Assembly (NCBI RefSeq): GCF_036203305.1
Contig: NZ_CP108131.1
Location: forward strand, 4,092,001 to 4,156,000
DNA: 64,000 bases
Direction: 5' to 3'
Origin: Streptomyces sp. NBC_00190
Lineage (GTDB): Bacteria; Actinomycetota; Actinomycetes; Streptomycetales; Streptomycetaceae
In this document: positions 47,724-55,397 of the stretch, piece by piece
Layout: each line of letters starts with the position of its first letter
Numbering within the stretch: the first letter of the stretch is position 1
Program-made: the position numbers and the translations under genes
Notes under the pieces: model-generated
Database searches by the model: none
What the model was told of the DNA's origin: nothing
Seen by the model: the letters and a program-made list of their open reading frames with translations, nothing else

Positions 47724-48485
47724 ATGAGTGAGGACCAGAGCCCCGAAGAGATCGTGCGGCAGTGGCGGGAGGCCGTCGAGCGGGGGGATCTCGTCCTGCT
47801 CGACGGGTTCCACGCGCTGAAGCACGCCCTGCGGTTCGGGGCCGATGTGCGCATGGCCGTCGCCGACGACCCCGGGGCGGTACGGGCGCTCGCCGGCGAG
47901 CTGGCCCCGGACGTCGAGGGGGACGTGGCCCGGCTGGTGCGGCCGGCGTCGCTCAAGGGGCTGCTGCCCCGCGTGCACCCCACCGGGGTCGCCGCCCTCG
48001 CCGTGCGGCCCGACAGGGACGCGGGGCGGGCCGGGCTCGACCGGATGCCGCGCCACGCGCCCGTCGTCGTACTCGACAACCCCCGCAACCTCGGCAACGT
48101 CGGAGCCGTCGTGCGGCTCGCCGCGGGCTTCGGAGCCACCGGTGTGGTGACCCGCGGCGACCTCGACCCCTGGCACCCGAACGTGGTCCGGGCCGGGGCC
48201 GGGCTGCACTACGCCACCACCGTCGACCGGCTGGAGCTGGACGAACTGCCGCCCGGGCCGCTCTACGCGCTCGACCCGGAGGGCGAGGACATCCGCACCC
48301 TCACCCTCCCGGACGACGCGCTGCTCGCCTTCGGCTCGGAGAGGCACGGCATCTCACCCGAGCTGCGTGAACGAGCCGACCACCTGGTCGCACTTCCGAT
48401 GCGGCCGCAGGTCTCCAGCTACAACCTGGCCACCAGCGTGGCCATGACCCTGTTCCACTGGGGCGGGCCCAAGGACACGGCTTAG
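47724..48485 (+). CDS. TrmH/SpoU family RNA methyltransferase
   Basis: Predicted to put a methyl group, usually 2'-O-ribose, on rRNA or tRNA. The 253-aa product has a substrate-binding N-part (DLVLLDGFHALKHALRFGAD) and a SPOUT C-part with the three knot motifs: VVVLDNPRNLGNVGAVVRLA, LLAFGSERHGISPELRERAD and LPMRPQVSSYNLATSVAMTL. Catalytic Arg and Asn are present. The target RNA site cannot be told. Its stop overlaps the convergent paaN stop by four bases. Confidence 0.92.
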   Translation: MSEDQSPEEIVRQWREAVERGDLVLLDGFHALKHALRFGADVRMAVADDPGAVRALAGELAPDVEGDVARLVRPASLKGLLPRVHPTGVAALAVRPDRDAGRAGLDRMPRHAPVVVLDNPRNLGNVGAVVRLAAGFGATGVVTRGDLDPWHPNVVRAGAGLHYATTVDRLELDELPPGPLYALDPEGEDIRTLTLPDDALLAFGSERHGISPELRERADHLVALPMRPQVSSYNLATSVAMTLFHWGGPKDTA

Positions 48486-50164
48486 CCCTGGCGGCGGACC
48501 TCCACCACGCGGAAGCGGTTCGACACGAAGGCGCCGTCGCACAGGGCCGCGTTGGCCGCCGGGTTGCCGCCCGAGCCGTGGAAGTCCGAGAACGCCGCGG
48601 TCTGGTTGACGTACACCCCGCCGGTGAGGTTCAGGGAGAGCTGCGCGGACTCCTCCAGGCAGACCTCCTCGATCGCCCGCTCGGTGTCCGCGGACGTCGT
48701 GTAAGCGCCCACGGTCATGGCGCCCTTCTCGCGGACCGTACGGCGCAGGAGGTCGAGGGCGTCGGCGGTCGAGTCCACCGCCACCGCGAAGGACACCGGG
48801 CCGAAGCACTCCGAGAGGTACGCCGCGTCCGGGTCGGGCTTGGAGGCGTCCAGCTTCACCATGACCGGCGTGCGGACCACCGCGTCCGGGAACTCAGGGT
48901 TCGCGACCTCGCGGGAGGCCAGCGCGACCTCGCCCAGGCCGGCCGCCGCTTCCAGCCGGGCCTTGACGTCCGGGTTGACCAGCGCGCCCAGCAGCGCGTT
49001 GGCCCGGGCGTCGTCGCCCAGCAGACCGCCGACCGAGGCGGCGAGATCGGCGACGACCTCGTCGTACGTCTTGTGCCCGGCGTCCGTGGCGATGCCGTCG
49101 CGCGGGATCAGCAGGTTCTGCGGGGTGGTGCACATCTGGCCGCTGTACAGCGACAGGGAGAACGCCAGGTTGGAGAGCATCCCCTTGTAGTCGTCCGTGG
49201 AGTCGAGGACGACGGTGTTGACGCCCGCCTTCTCCGTGTAGACCTGCGCCTGGCGGGCGTTGGTCTCCAGCCAGTCGCCGAACTCCGTGGACCCGGTGTA
49301 GTCGATCAGCTTGATCTCGGGGCGGAGCGCGAGGGTCTTGGCGATGCCCTCGCCCGGGCGCTCGACCGCCAGCGCGACCAGGTTCGGGTCGAAGCCGGCC
49401 TCGGCGAGGACCTCTCGGGCCACCTGGACCGTGAGCGCCAGCGGGAGGACGGCGCGCGGGTGCGGCTTCACCAGCACCGCGTTGCCGGTGGCCAGGGAGG
49501 CGAACAGGCCCGGGTAGCCGTTCCAGGTGGGGAAGGTGTTGCAGCCGATCATCAGGGAGATGCCGCGCGGGACCGCCGTGAAGGTCTTGCCGAGCTCCAG
49601 CGGGTCGCGCTTGCCCTGCGGCTTCGACCAGTCGGCCTGCCCGGGGACACGCGTCTGCTCCTCGTACGCGTAGGCCACGGCCTCCAGGCCGCGGTCCTGC
49701 GCGTGCGGGCCGCCCGCCTGGAACGCCATCATGAAGGCCTGCCCGCTGGTGTGCATGACCGCGTGGGCGAACTCGTGCGTGCGGGCGGAGATGCGCGACA
49801 GGATCTCGATGCAGACCAGGGCGCGCGCCTCGGGACCCGCGTCGCGCCAGGCGGCCATGCCGGCCTTCATCGCGGGCAGCAGTACGTCCGGGTCGGCGTG
49901 CGGGTACTCGACGCCGAGAGCCGGGCCGTACGGGGACACCTCGGCGCCGGTCCAGCCGTCCGTGCCGGGCTGCCCCAGGTCCAGCCGGGTGCCGTGGAGG
50001 GCTTCGAAGGCGGCGAGGCCGTCGGCCGGGGCGGTCTCCCCGTAGGCCTTGGGGTGCTCGGGATGCGGGGACCAGTAGGCGCGGCTGCGGATCGCCGACA
50101 GGGCCTGGTCCAGGGTGGGCCGGTGCTTGGCGGACAGCTGGGGGACGGTGAGCTCGGCGGCCAT
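48482..50164 (-). CDS. paaN: Phenylacetic acid degradation protein PaaN (aldehyde dehydrogenase type)
   Basis: A 560-aa aldehyde dehydrogenase-superfamily protein of phenylacetate breakdown, predicted to oxidise the ring-opened aldehyde. It contains ALVCIEILSRISARTHEFAH AVMHTSGQAFMMAFQAGGPH, NAVLVKPHPRAVLPLALTVQ, DYTGSTEFGDWLETNARQAQ VYTEKAGVN, and SGQMCTTPQNLLIP with the likely catalytic Cys. The MaoC-type hydratase domain of PaaZ is absent, so a separate hydratase is needed. It is divergent from the 3-hydroxyacyl-CoA dehydrogenase gene across a PaaR-type operator. The 5' end begins MAAELTVPQLSAKHRPTLDQ. Confidence 0.93.
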   Translation of the reverse strand: MAAELTVPQLSAKHRPTLDQALSAIRSRAYWSPHPEHPKAYGETAPADGLAAFEALHGTRLDLGQPGTDGWTGAEVSPYGPALGVEYPHADPDVLLPAMKAGMAAWRDAGPEARALVCIEILSRISARTHEFAHAVMHTSGQAFMMAFQAGGPHAQDRGLEAVAYAYEEQTRVPGQADWSKPQGKRDPLELGKTFTAVPRGISLMIGCNTFPTWNGYPGLFASLATGNAVLVKPHPRAVLPLALTVQVAREVLAEAGFDPNLVALAVERPGEGIAKTLALRPEIKLIDYTGSTEFGDWLETNARQAQVYTEKAGVNTVVLDSTDDYKGMLSNLAFSLSLYSGQMCTTPQNLLIPRDGIATDAGHKTYDEVVADLAASVGGLLGDDARANALLGALVNPDVKARLEAAAGLGEVALASREVANPEFPDAVVRTPVMVKLDASKPDPDAAYLSECFGPVSFAVAVDSTADALDLLRRTVREKGAMTVGAYTTSADTERAIEEVCLEESAQLSLNLTGGVYVNQTAAFSDFHGSGGNPAANAALCDGAFVSNRFRVVEVRRQG

Positions 50165-50219
50165 CAGGGACCAACTCCTCGTTGAGCCGGGCGAAGGAGA
50201 GCAGACTGGAGTTAGAGTA

Positions 50220-50233
50220 ACCGAACGATCGGT
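50220..50233. promoter_or_regulatory. PaaR-type operator between paaN and the dehydrogenase gene
   Basis: ACCGAACGATCGGT, identical (reverse orientation) to the paaA operator, with 18 bases of exact identity. Placed in the 124-bp divergent gap, it can control both genes. Confidence 0.78.
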
Positions 50234-50257
50234 CGGGACAAGAGGGCCCGGCGGACC

Positions 50258-50266
50258 TGTGGATAA
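50258..50266 (-). promoter_or_regulatory. Perfect DnaA box in the paaN/paaH divergent gap
   Basis: TGTGGATAA, i.e. TTATCCACA on the minus strand, 25 bases from the PaaR-type operator and 22 bases before the 3-hydroxyacyl-CoA dehydrogenase start. Confidence 0.6.
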
Positions 50267-50288
50267 GTCGGTGCGGGAGGATCAGGAC

Positions 50289-51818
50289 ATGACAGCAATC
50301 GAGCGGTCCCGCACTGTGGCGGTCGTCGGCGCGGGCACCATGGGCCAGGGAATCGCCCAGGTCGCCCTTCTCGCAGGTCACCGCGTGCTGATCTACGACA
50401 TCGACGCCGCCCTCGCCGCCGACGGCGTCGGCATGGTGCAGGACCGCGTCGAGCGGATGGCCGCCAAGGGCCGCCTGGATCGCGCCGAGGCCGAGGACGC
50501 GATCGGCCGGATCGGTTCGGCGGAAGTCCTCGCCGACCTCGCCGGGGCCGCGCTCGTCATCGAGGCGGTGGTCGAGAACGTCTCCGTCAAGCAGACGCTC
50601 TTCGCCGCACTCGAAGACGTGGTTTCGCCGGACGCGCTGCTGGCCACCAACACCTCCTCCCTCTCCGTCACCGAGCTCGCCGCCGGTCTCGCGCACCCCG
50701 GCCGCTTCCTCGGCCTGCACTTCTTCAACCCGGCCCCGCTGCTCCCGCTCGTCGAGGTGGTCAGCGGTTTCGCGACCGACCCGGCCGCCGCCGAGCGCGC
50801 GTACGCCACGGTCCTCGGCTGGGGGAAGACCCCGGTGCGCTGCGCCGACACCCCCGGCTTCATCGTCAACCGGATCGCCCGCCCCTTCTACGCCGAGGCC
50901 TTCTCGGTGTACGAGGAGCAGGGCGCCGACCCGGCCACCATCGACGCCGTGCTCCGCGAGAGCGGCGGCTTCAAGATGGGCCCGTTCCAGCTGACCGACC
51001 TGATCGGCCAGGACGTCAACGAGGCCGTGACCCGGTCCGTGTGGGAGTCCTTCTTCCGCAGCCCCAAGTTCACCCCCTCCCTCGCGCAGCGCCGGCTGGT
51101 CCAGTCGGGCCGCCTCGGCCGCAAGTCGGGGCACGGCTGGTTCCCGTACGGCCCGGACGCCGCCGTGCCGCCGCCGCACACCGCCGCGCCCGAGGACGCC
51201 CCGGACAAGGTCACGATCGTCGGCGACCTCGGGCCCGCGGCGGAGCTGGCCGACCTCCTGGAGGAGGCCGGGATCGCGGTCGACGCCACCGGGCAGGGGG
51301 GCCCGTACATCCAGCTGCCCGGCGAGGGCCAGCTGGTCCTCGCGGACGGCAAGACCTCCGTGGAGTTCGCGGACGTCGTCTACTTCGACCTCGCCCTCGA
51401 CTACCGGGGCGCCACCCGCATCGCGCTCTCCGCCAGCGAGGACACGAGCGAGCGGACCCTCGCCGAGGCCGTCGGCCTGTTCCAGAAGCTCGGCAAGAAG
51501 GTCTCCGTCATCGGCGACGTGCCCGGCATGATCGTCGCCAGGACCGTGGCGATGCTGATCGACCTCACGGCCGACGCGGTCGCACGCAGCGCCGCCACCG
51601 CCGAGGACATCGACACGGCGATGAAGCTCGGCGTCAACTACCCGCTCGGACCGGCCGAATGGCACGACCGGCTCGGCCGGGACTGGGCCTACGACCTGCT
51701 GCACCACCTCGACGAGCGCTGTCCCGGCGGACGGTACGCGCCCTCGCTGGCGCTGTTCAAGCTGGGCTACGCCGCCGGTGAAGAGGACGGGACGGACGAG
51801 GCGGGGGAGACCGAGTGA
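50289..51818 (+). CDS. paaH: 3-hydroxyacyl-CoA dehydrogenase (PaaH-type)
   Basis: Oxidises 3-hydroxyacyl-CoA, here probably 3-hydroxyadipyl-CoA from phenylacetate. The 509-aa product is a duplicated form: NAD-binding VAVVGAGTMGQGIAQVALLA GH at 9-30, ATNTSSLSVTELAAGLAHPG RFLGLHFFNPAPLLPLVEVV and the C-terminal domain (GFIVNRIARPFYAEAFSVYE), then a second, diverged NAD-like and C-terminal unit from about 290 ending with NYPLGPAEWHDRLGRDWAYD LLHHL. ATG has GGAGG eight bases upstream. The stop overlaps the TetR start (GTGA). Confidence 0.92.
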   Translation: MTAIERSRTVAVVGAGTMGQGIAQVALLAGHRVLIYDIDAALAADGVGMVQDRVERMAAKGRLDRAEAEDAIGRIGSAEVLADLAGAALVIEAVVENVSVKQTLFAALEDVVSPDALLATNTSSLSVTELAAGLAHPGRFLGLHFFNPAPLLPLVEVVSGFATDPAAAERAYATVLGWGKTPVRCADTPGFIVNRIARPFYAEAFSVYEEQGADPATIDAVLRESGGFKMGPFQLTDLIGQDVNEAVTRSVWESFFRSPKFTPSLAQRRLVQSGRLGRKSGHGWFPYGPDAAVPPPHTAAPEDAPDKVTIVGDLGPAAELADLLEEAGIAVDATGQGGPYIQLPGEGQLVLADGKTSVEFADVVYFDLALDYRGATRIALSASEDTSERTLAEAVGLFQKLGKKVSVIGDVPGMIVARTVAMLIDLTADAVARSAATAEDIDTAMKLGVNYPLGPAEWHDRLGRDWAYDLLHHLDERCPGGRYAPSLALFKLGYAAGEEDGTDEAGETE

Positions 51819-52402
51819 CCACGGCGAAGCGGGACACGTACACCCCCGAGACCCTGCTGTCCGTCGCCGTCCAGGTCTTCAACGAACGCGGCTACGACGG
51901 CACCTCGATGGAGCACCTCTCCAAGGCCGCGGGCATCTCGAAGTCCTCGATCTACCACCACGTCACGGGCAAGGAGGAGCTGCTCCGGCGCGCCGTGAGC
52001 CGCGCCCTCGACGGGCTCTTCGCCGTCCTGGAGGAGCCGGGCGCGATACGCGGCCGGGCGGTGGACCGCGTGGAGTACGTGACGCGCCGCACGGTGGAGG
52101 TGCTCGTCGGCGAACTGCCGTACGTGACCCTGCTGCTGCGGGTCCGCGGCAACACGCGGACCGAGCGCTGGGCGCTGGAACGCCGCCGCGAGTTCGACCA
52201 CCAGGTCGCCGACCTCCTCAAGGCCGCCGCCGCCGAGGGCGACCTCCGCGCGGACGTGGACATCCGCCTCGCCACCCGCCTGCTCTTCGGCATGGTGAAC
52301 TCCCTGGTCGAGTGGTACCGCCCGCACCCGGGCACGGGCCCCGACCAACTCGCGGACGCGGTGGTCACCATGGCCCTGGACGGCCTGCGGACCGCTCGCT
52401 GA
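51815..52402 (+). CDS. paaR: TetR family regulator (PaaR-like)
   Basis: A 195-aa TetR repressor. The N-terminal HTH reads LLSVAVQVFNERGYDGTSME HLSKAAGISKSSIYHHVTGK EELLRRA; the C-terminal ligand domain contains LLRVRGNTRTERWALERRRE FDHQVADLLKAAAAEGDLRA and LFGMVNSLVEWYRPHP. It overlaps and is co-transcribed with the paaH-type gene, and three copies of a TetR-sized palindrome lie at catabolic promoters nearby. A repressor of paa genes released by phenylacetyl-CoA is the best reading, based on PaaR of Corynebacterium and Thermus. Confidence 0.88.
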   Translation: MTTAKRDTYTPETLLSVAVQVFNERGYDGTSMEHLSKAAGISKSSIYHHVTGKEELLRRAVSRALDGLFAVLEEPGAIRGRAVDRVEYVTRRTVEVLVGELPYVTLLLRVRGNTRTERWALERRREFDHQVADLLKAAAAEGDLRADVDIRLATRLLFGMVNSLVEWYRPHPGTGPDQLADAVVTMALDGLRTAR

Positions 52403-52429
52403 CCACTCGCCGACCCCGGTGGGTGGACC

Positions 52430-52472
52430 ACGGCGCCCCGGGAACGGCCTGCGGGCCGTCCCGGGGCGCCGT
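52430..52472. terminator. Bidirectional terminator between paaR and bkdR
   Basis: Long GC hairpin with arms ACGGCGCCCCGGG and CCCGGGGCGCCGT plus inner ACGGCC/GGCCGT, between two convergent genes. Confidence 0.8.
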
Positions 52473-52481
52473 CGCGTCCGG

Positions 52482-53042
52482 CTACTCCTCGGTGAGCGCC
52501 GTGGGCCCCGCCGGACCCGGGCCCGTGTCCAGCAGATCCGTTTCCTCGAAGACCAGCAGGGTGCGCGTGGAGAGGACCTCCGGGATGGCCTGGAGCCGGG
52601 TCAGGACCAGTTCGCGCAGGGTGCGGTTGTCCGGGGTGTGGACCAGCAGCAGTACGTCGAAGTCGCCGCTGACCAATGCGATGTGCGCGGCGCCCGGGAG
52701 CTCGCGCAGCTGTTCGCGGACCGTGCGCCAGGAATTCTGGACGATCTTCAGCGTGATGTACGCGGAGGCGCCCTGACCGGCGCGTTCGTGGTCGACGCGG
52801 GCCGTGAACCCGCGGATCACCCTGTCGTCGATGAGCCGGTTGATGCGGGCGTAGGCGTTCGCGCGCGAGACGTGCACCTGTTCCGCCACCGAGCGTATCG
52901 ACGCGCGGCCGTCCGCCTGGAGCAGTCGCATGATGGATCTGTCGATCGGGTCCAGGGGACGGGGTGGCACGGATGGGACTCCAGAGGTACCCCCCGGCGG
53001 GACCGGTGCGGAACCCGCTCCGGCCATTTGTTCATCCGGCAT
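52482..53042 (-). CDS. bkdR: Lrp/AsnC family regulator (BkdR)
   Basis: A 186-aa feast/famine regulator. After a Pro/Gly-rich start, the HTH reads LDPIDRSIMRLLQADGRASI RSVAEQVHVSRANAYARINR LIDDRVIRGFTARVDHERAG, followed by a RAM domain with VREQLRELPGAAHIALVSGD FDVLLLVHTPDNRTLRELV. It lies head-to-head with bkdABC and probably controls it in response to branched-chain amino acids. The ATG follows GGGAGG. Confidence 0.92.
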   Translation of the reverse strand: MPDEQMAGAGSAPVPPGGTSGVPSVPPRPLDPIDRSIMRLLQADGRASIRSVAEQVHVSRANAYARINRLIDDRVIRGFTARVDHERAGQGASAYITLKIVQNSWRTVREQLRELPGAAHIALVSGDFDVLLLVHTPDNRTLRELVLTRLQAIPEVLSTRTLLVFEETDLLDTGPGPAGPTALTEE

Positions 53043-53100
53043 TGCCCGATGCCTCCCTCTTCTGGACGTCCTGCATCCATCCCAGGGCCCCGGCGCCAGT

Positions 53101-53157
53101 TTGTCCACAGCCTGGAGCCGCCTGTAGCCAAATTGCGCGAACGACCGAACAATCGGT
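53101..53157. promoter_or_regulatory. bkdR-bkdA control region with DnaA box and PaaR-like palindrome
   Basis: The 202-bp divergent gap has a perfect DnaA box TTGTCCACA at 53101-53109 and ACCGAACAATCGGT at 53144-53157, one base away from the ACCGNNCGNNCGGT operators. The palindrome is 88 bases before bkdA. Confidence 0.65.
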
Positions 53158-53244
53158 AGGTGAGGCGCCTCACATTCCCCCGGCCACCGCCGGGGGTGTC
53201 CCCGGAGCGCCCAGTCGACTTCCCACGAGGAGGTGTACGCCGCC

Positions 53245-54381
53245 ATGACGGTCCAAGAGCTGCCCGGTGCCGGTGCGTCCCACCGTCCCACCCCGCCGCC
53301 CGCCTGGAGGCCCCGTACGGACGCCGCTCCGCTGCTGCCGGACCCGGAGCCCTACCGGGTGCTGGGCACACCGGCGGCCGACCGGCTGGACCCCGCGCTG
53401 ATGCGCCGCTGCTACGCGGAGCTCGTGCGAGGCCGCCGGTACAACGCGCAGGCCACCGCGCTGACCAAGCAGGGGCGGCTCGCCGTCTACCCGTCCACCG
53501 TGGGCCAGGAGGCCTGCGAGATCGCGGCGGCACTCGTCCTGGAGGACCAGGACTGGCTCTTCCCGAGCTACCGCGACACCCTGGCGGCCGTCGCGCGCGG
53601 GCTGGACCCCGTACAGGCGCTGACGCTGCTGCGAGGCGACTGGCACACCGGCTACGACCCGCGCGAGCACCGCATAGCCCCGCTCTCCACCCCGCTCGCC
53701 ACCCAGCTGCCGCACGCGGTGGGCCTGGCGCACGCGGCCCGCCTGCGCGGCGACGACGTCGTCGCCCTGGCCATGGTCGGCGACGGCGGCACCAGCGAGG
53801 GTGACTTCCACGAGGCGCTGAACTTCGCCGCCGTCTGGCAGGCGCCGGTGGTCTTCCTCGTGCAGAACAACGGCTTCGCGATCTCCGTCCCGCTGGCCAA
53901 GCAGACCGCCGCCCCGACGCTGGCCCACAAGGCCGTGGGGTACGGGATGCCCGGCCGGCTGGTCGACGGCAACGACATCGCGGCGATGCACGAGGTGCTG
54001 ACCGAGGCCGTCCGGCGGGCCCGGGCAGGCGGCGGCCCGACCCTGATCGAGGCCGTCACCTACCGGATGGAGGCCCACACGAACGCCGACGACGCCACCC
54101 GCTACCGCGGCGATGCCGAGGTCGAGGCCTGGAAGGCGCACGACCCGGTCGACCTGCTGGAGCGCGAGCTGACCGCGCGCGGGATCCTCGACGAAGCGGG
54201 CATCCAGGAGGCGCGTGACGCGGCCGAGACGATGGCCGCGGAGCTCCGCGAGGGGATGAACGCGGACCCGGTGCTGGACCCGATGGACCTCTTCGCGCAC
54301 GTCTACGCGGAGCAGACCGGCAGGCTGCGCGAGCAGGCGGCCATGCTGTGCGCCGAGCTCGACGCGGAGGGAGACGCATGA
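53245..54381 (+). CDS. bkdA: Branched-chain alpha-keto acid dehydrogenase E1 alpha subunit
   Basis: ThDP-dependent decarboxylase subunit acting on keto acids from Val, Leu and Ile, which feeds branched fatty acid and polyketide starter units. The 378-aa product has LTKQGRLAVYPSTVGQEACE, the ThDP motif GDGGTSEGDFHEALNFAAVW QAPVVFLVQNNGFAIS and MEAHTNADDATRYRGDAEVE around the phosphorylation-loop equivalent. ATG 53245 (MTVQELPGAG) is preceded by AGGAGG; GTG 53233 overlaps the SD and was rejected. bkdB overlaps its stop. Confidence 0.94.
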   Translation: MTVQELPGAGASHRPTPPPAWRPRTDAAPLLPDPEPYRVLGTPAADRLDPALMRRCYAELVRGRRYNAQATALTKQGRLAVYPSTVGQEACEIAAALVLEDQDWLFPSYRDTLAAVARGLDPVQALTLLRGDWHTGYDPREHRIAPLSTPLATQLPHAVGLAHAARLRGDDVVALAMVGDGGTSEGDFHEALNFAAVWQAPVVFLVQNNGFAISVPLAKQTAAPTLAHKAVGYGMPGRLVDGNDIAAMHEVLTEAVRRARAGGGPTLIEAVTYRMEAHTNADDATRYRGDAEVEAWKAHDPVDLLERELTARGILDEAGIQEARDAAETMAAELREGMNADPVLDPMDLFAHVYAEQTGRLREQAAMLCAELDAEGDA

Positions 54382-55397
54382 CCACGGTGGCGGCGAAGGC
54401 GGCGAAGTCGGGGGCCAAGCCCGCGACGATGGCCCAGGCACTGACCCGGGCGATGAGAGACGCGATGGCCGAGGACCCGACGGTCCACGTCATGGGCGAG
54501 GACGTCGGGACGCTCGGCGGGGTCTTCCGGATCACGGACGGCCTGGCGAAGGAGTTCGGCGAGGACCGCTGTACGGACACCCCCCTCGCGGAGGCGGGGA
54601 TCCTGGGCGCGGCCGTCGGCATGGCCATGTACGGGCTGCGGCCGGTCGTGGAGATGCAGTTCGACGCGTTCGCGTACCCGGCGTTCGAGCAGCTGATCTC
54701 GCACGTGGCGAAGATGCGCAACCGTACGCGGGGCGCGATGCCGCTGCCGATCACCATCCGCGTGCCCTACGGCGGCGGGATCGGCGGCGTGGAGCACCAC
54801 TGCGACTCCTCCGAGGCGTACTACGTGGCGACGCCCGGCCTGCACGTGGTGACCCCGGCGACGGTCGACGACGCGTACGGCCTGCTGCGCGCGTCGATCG
54901 CCAGCGACGACCCGGTGATCTTCCTGGAGCCGAAGCGGCTCTACTGGTCGAAGGCCGACTGGTCGCCCGAGGCGCCGACGGCCGTGCCCGGGATCGGGAA
55001 GGCGCTGGTCCGGCGTACGGGCCGGAGCGCGACCCTGATCACGTACGGGCCCTCGCTGCCGGTGTGCCTGGAGGCGGCCGAGGCGGCGCGCGAGGAGGGC
55101 TGGGACCTGGAGGTCGTGGACCTGCGCTCGCTGGTCCCCTTCGACGAGGACACGGTCGTGGAGTCCGTGCGCCGGACCGGGCGCGCCGTGGTCGTCCACG
55201 AGGCGAACGGCTTCGGCGGACCGGGTGCGGAGATCGCCGCCCGGGTCACGGAGCGGTGCTTCCACCACCTGGAGGCTCCGGTGCTGCGGGTGACGGGCTT
55301 CGACATCCCGTACCCGCCGCCGATGCTGGAGAAGCACCACCTGCCGGGAGTGGAACGGATCCTGGACACCGTCGCGCGCCTGCAGTGGGAGAACTGA
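54378..55397 (+). CDS. bkdB: Branched-chain alpha-keto acid dehydrogenase E1 beta subunit
   Basis: Transketolase-like partner of BkdA. The 339-aa product has AEDPTVHVMGEDVGTLGGVF RITDGL, FGEDRCTDTPLAEAGILGAA VGMAMYGLRPVVEMQFDAFA YPAFEQL, and the C-terminal LRSLVPFDEDTVVESVRRTG RAVVVHEA. Start overlaps the bkdA stop (ATGA) and the stop overlaps the bkdC start by one base (TGATG), a tightly coupled operon. Confidence 0.94.
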   Translation: MTTVAAKAAKSGAKPATMAQALTRAMRDAMAEDPTVHVMGEDVGTLGGVFRITDGLAKEFGEDRCTDTPLAEAGILGAAVGMAMYGLRPVVEMQFDAFAYPAFEQLISHVAKMRNRTRGAMPLPITIRVPYGGGIGGVEHHCDSSEAYYVATPGLHVVTPATVDDAYGLLRASIASDDPVIFLEPKRLYWSKADWSPEAPTAVPGIGKALVRRTGRSATLITYGPSLPVCLEAAEAAREEGWDLEVVDLRSLVPFDEDTVVESVRRTGRAVVVHEANGFGGPGAEIAARVTERCFHHLEAPVLRVTGFDIPYPPPMLEKHHLPGVERILDTVARLQWEN

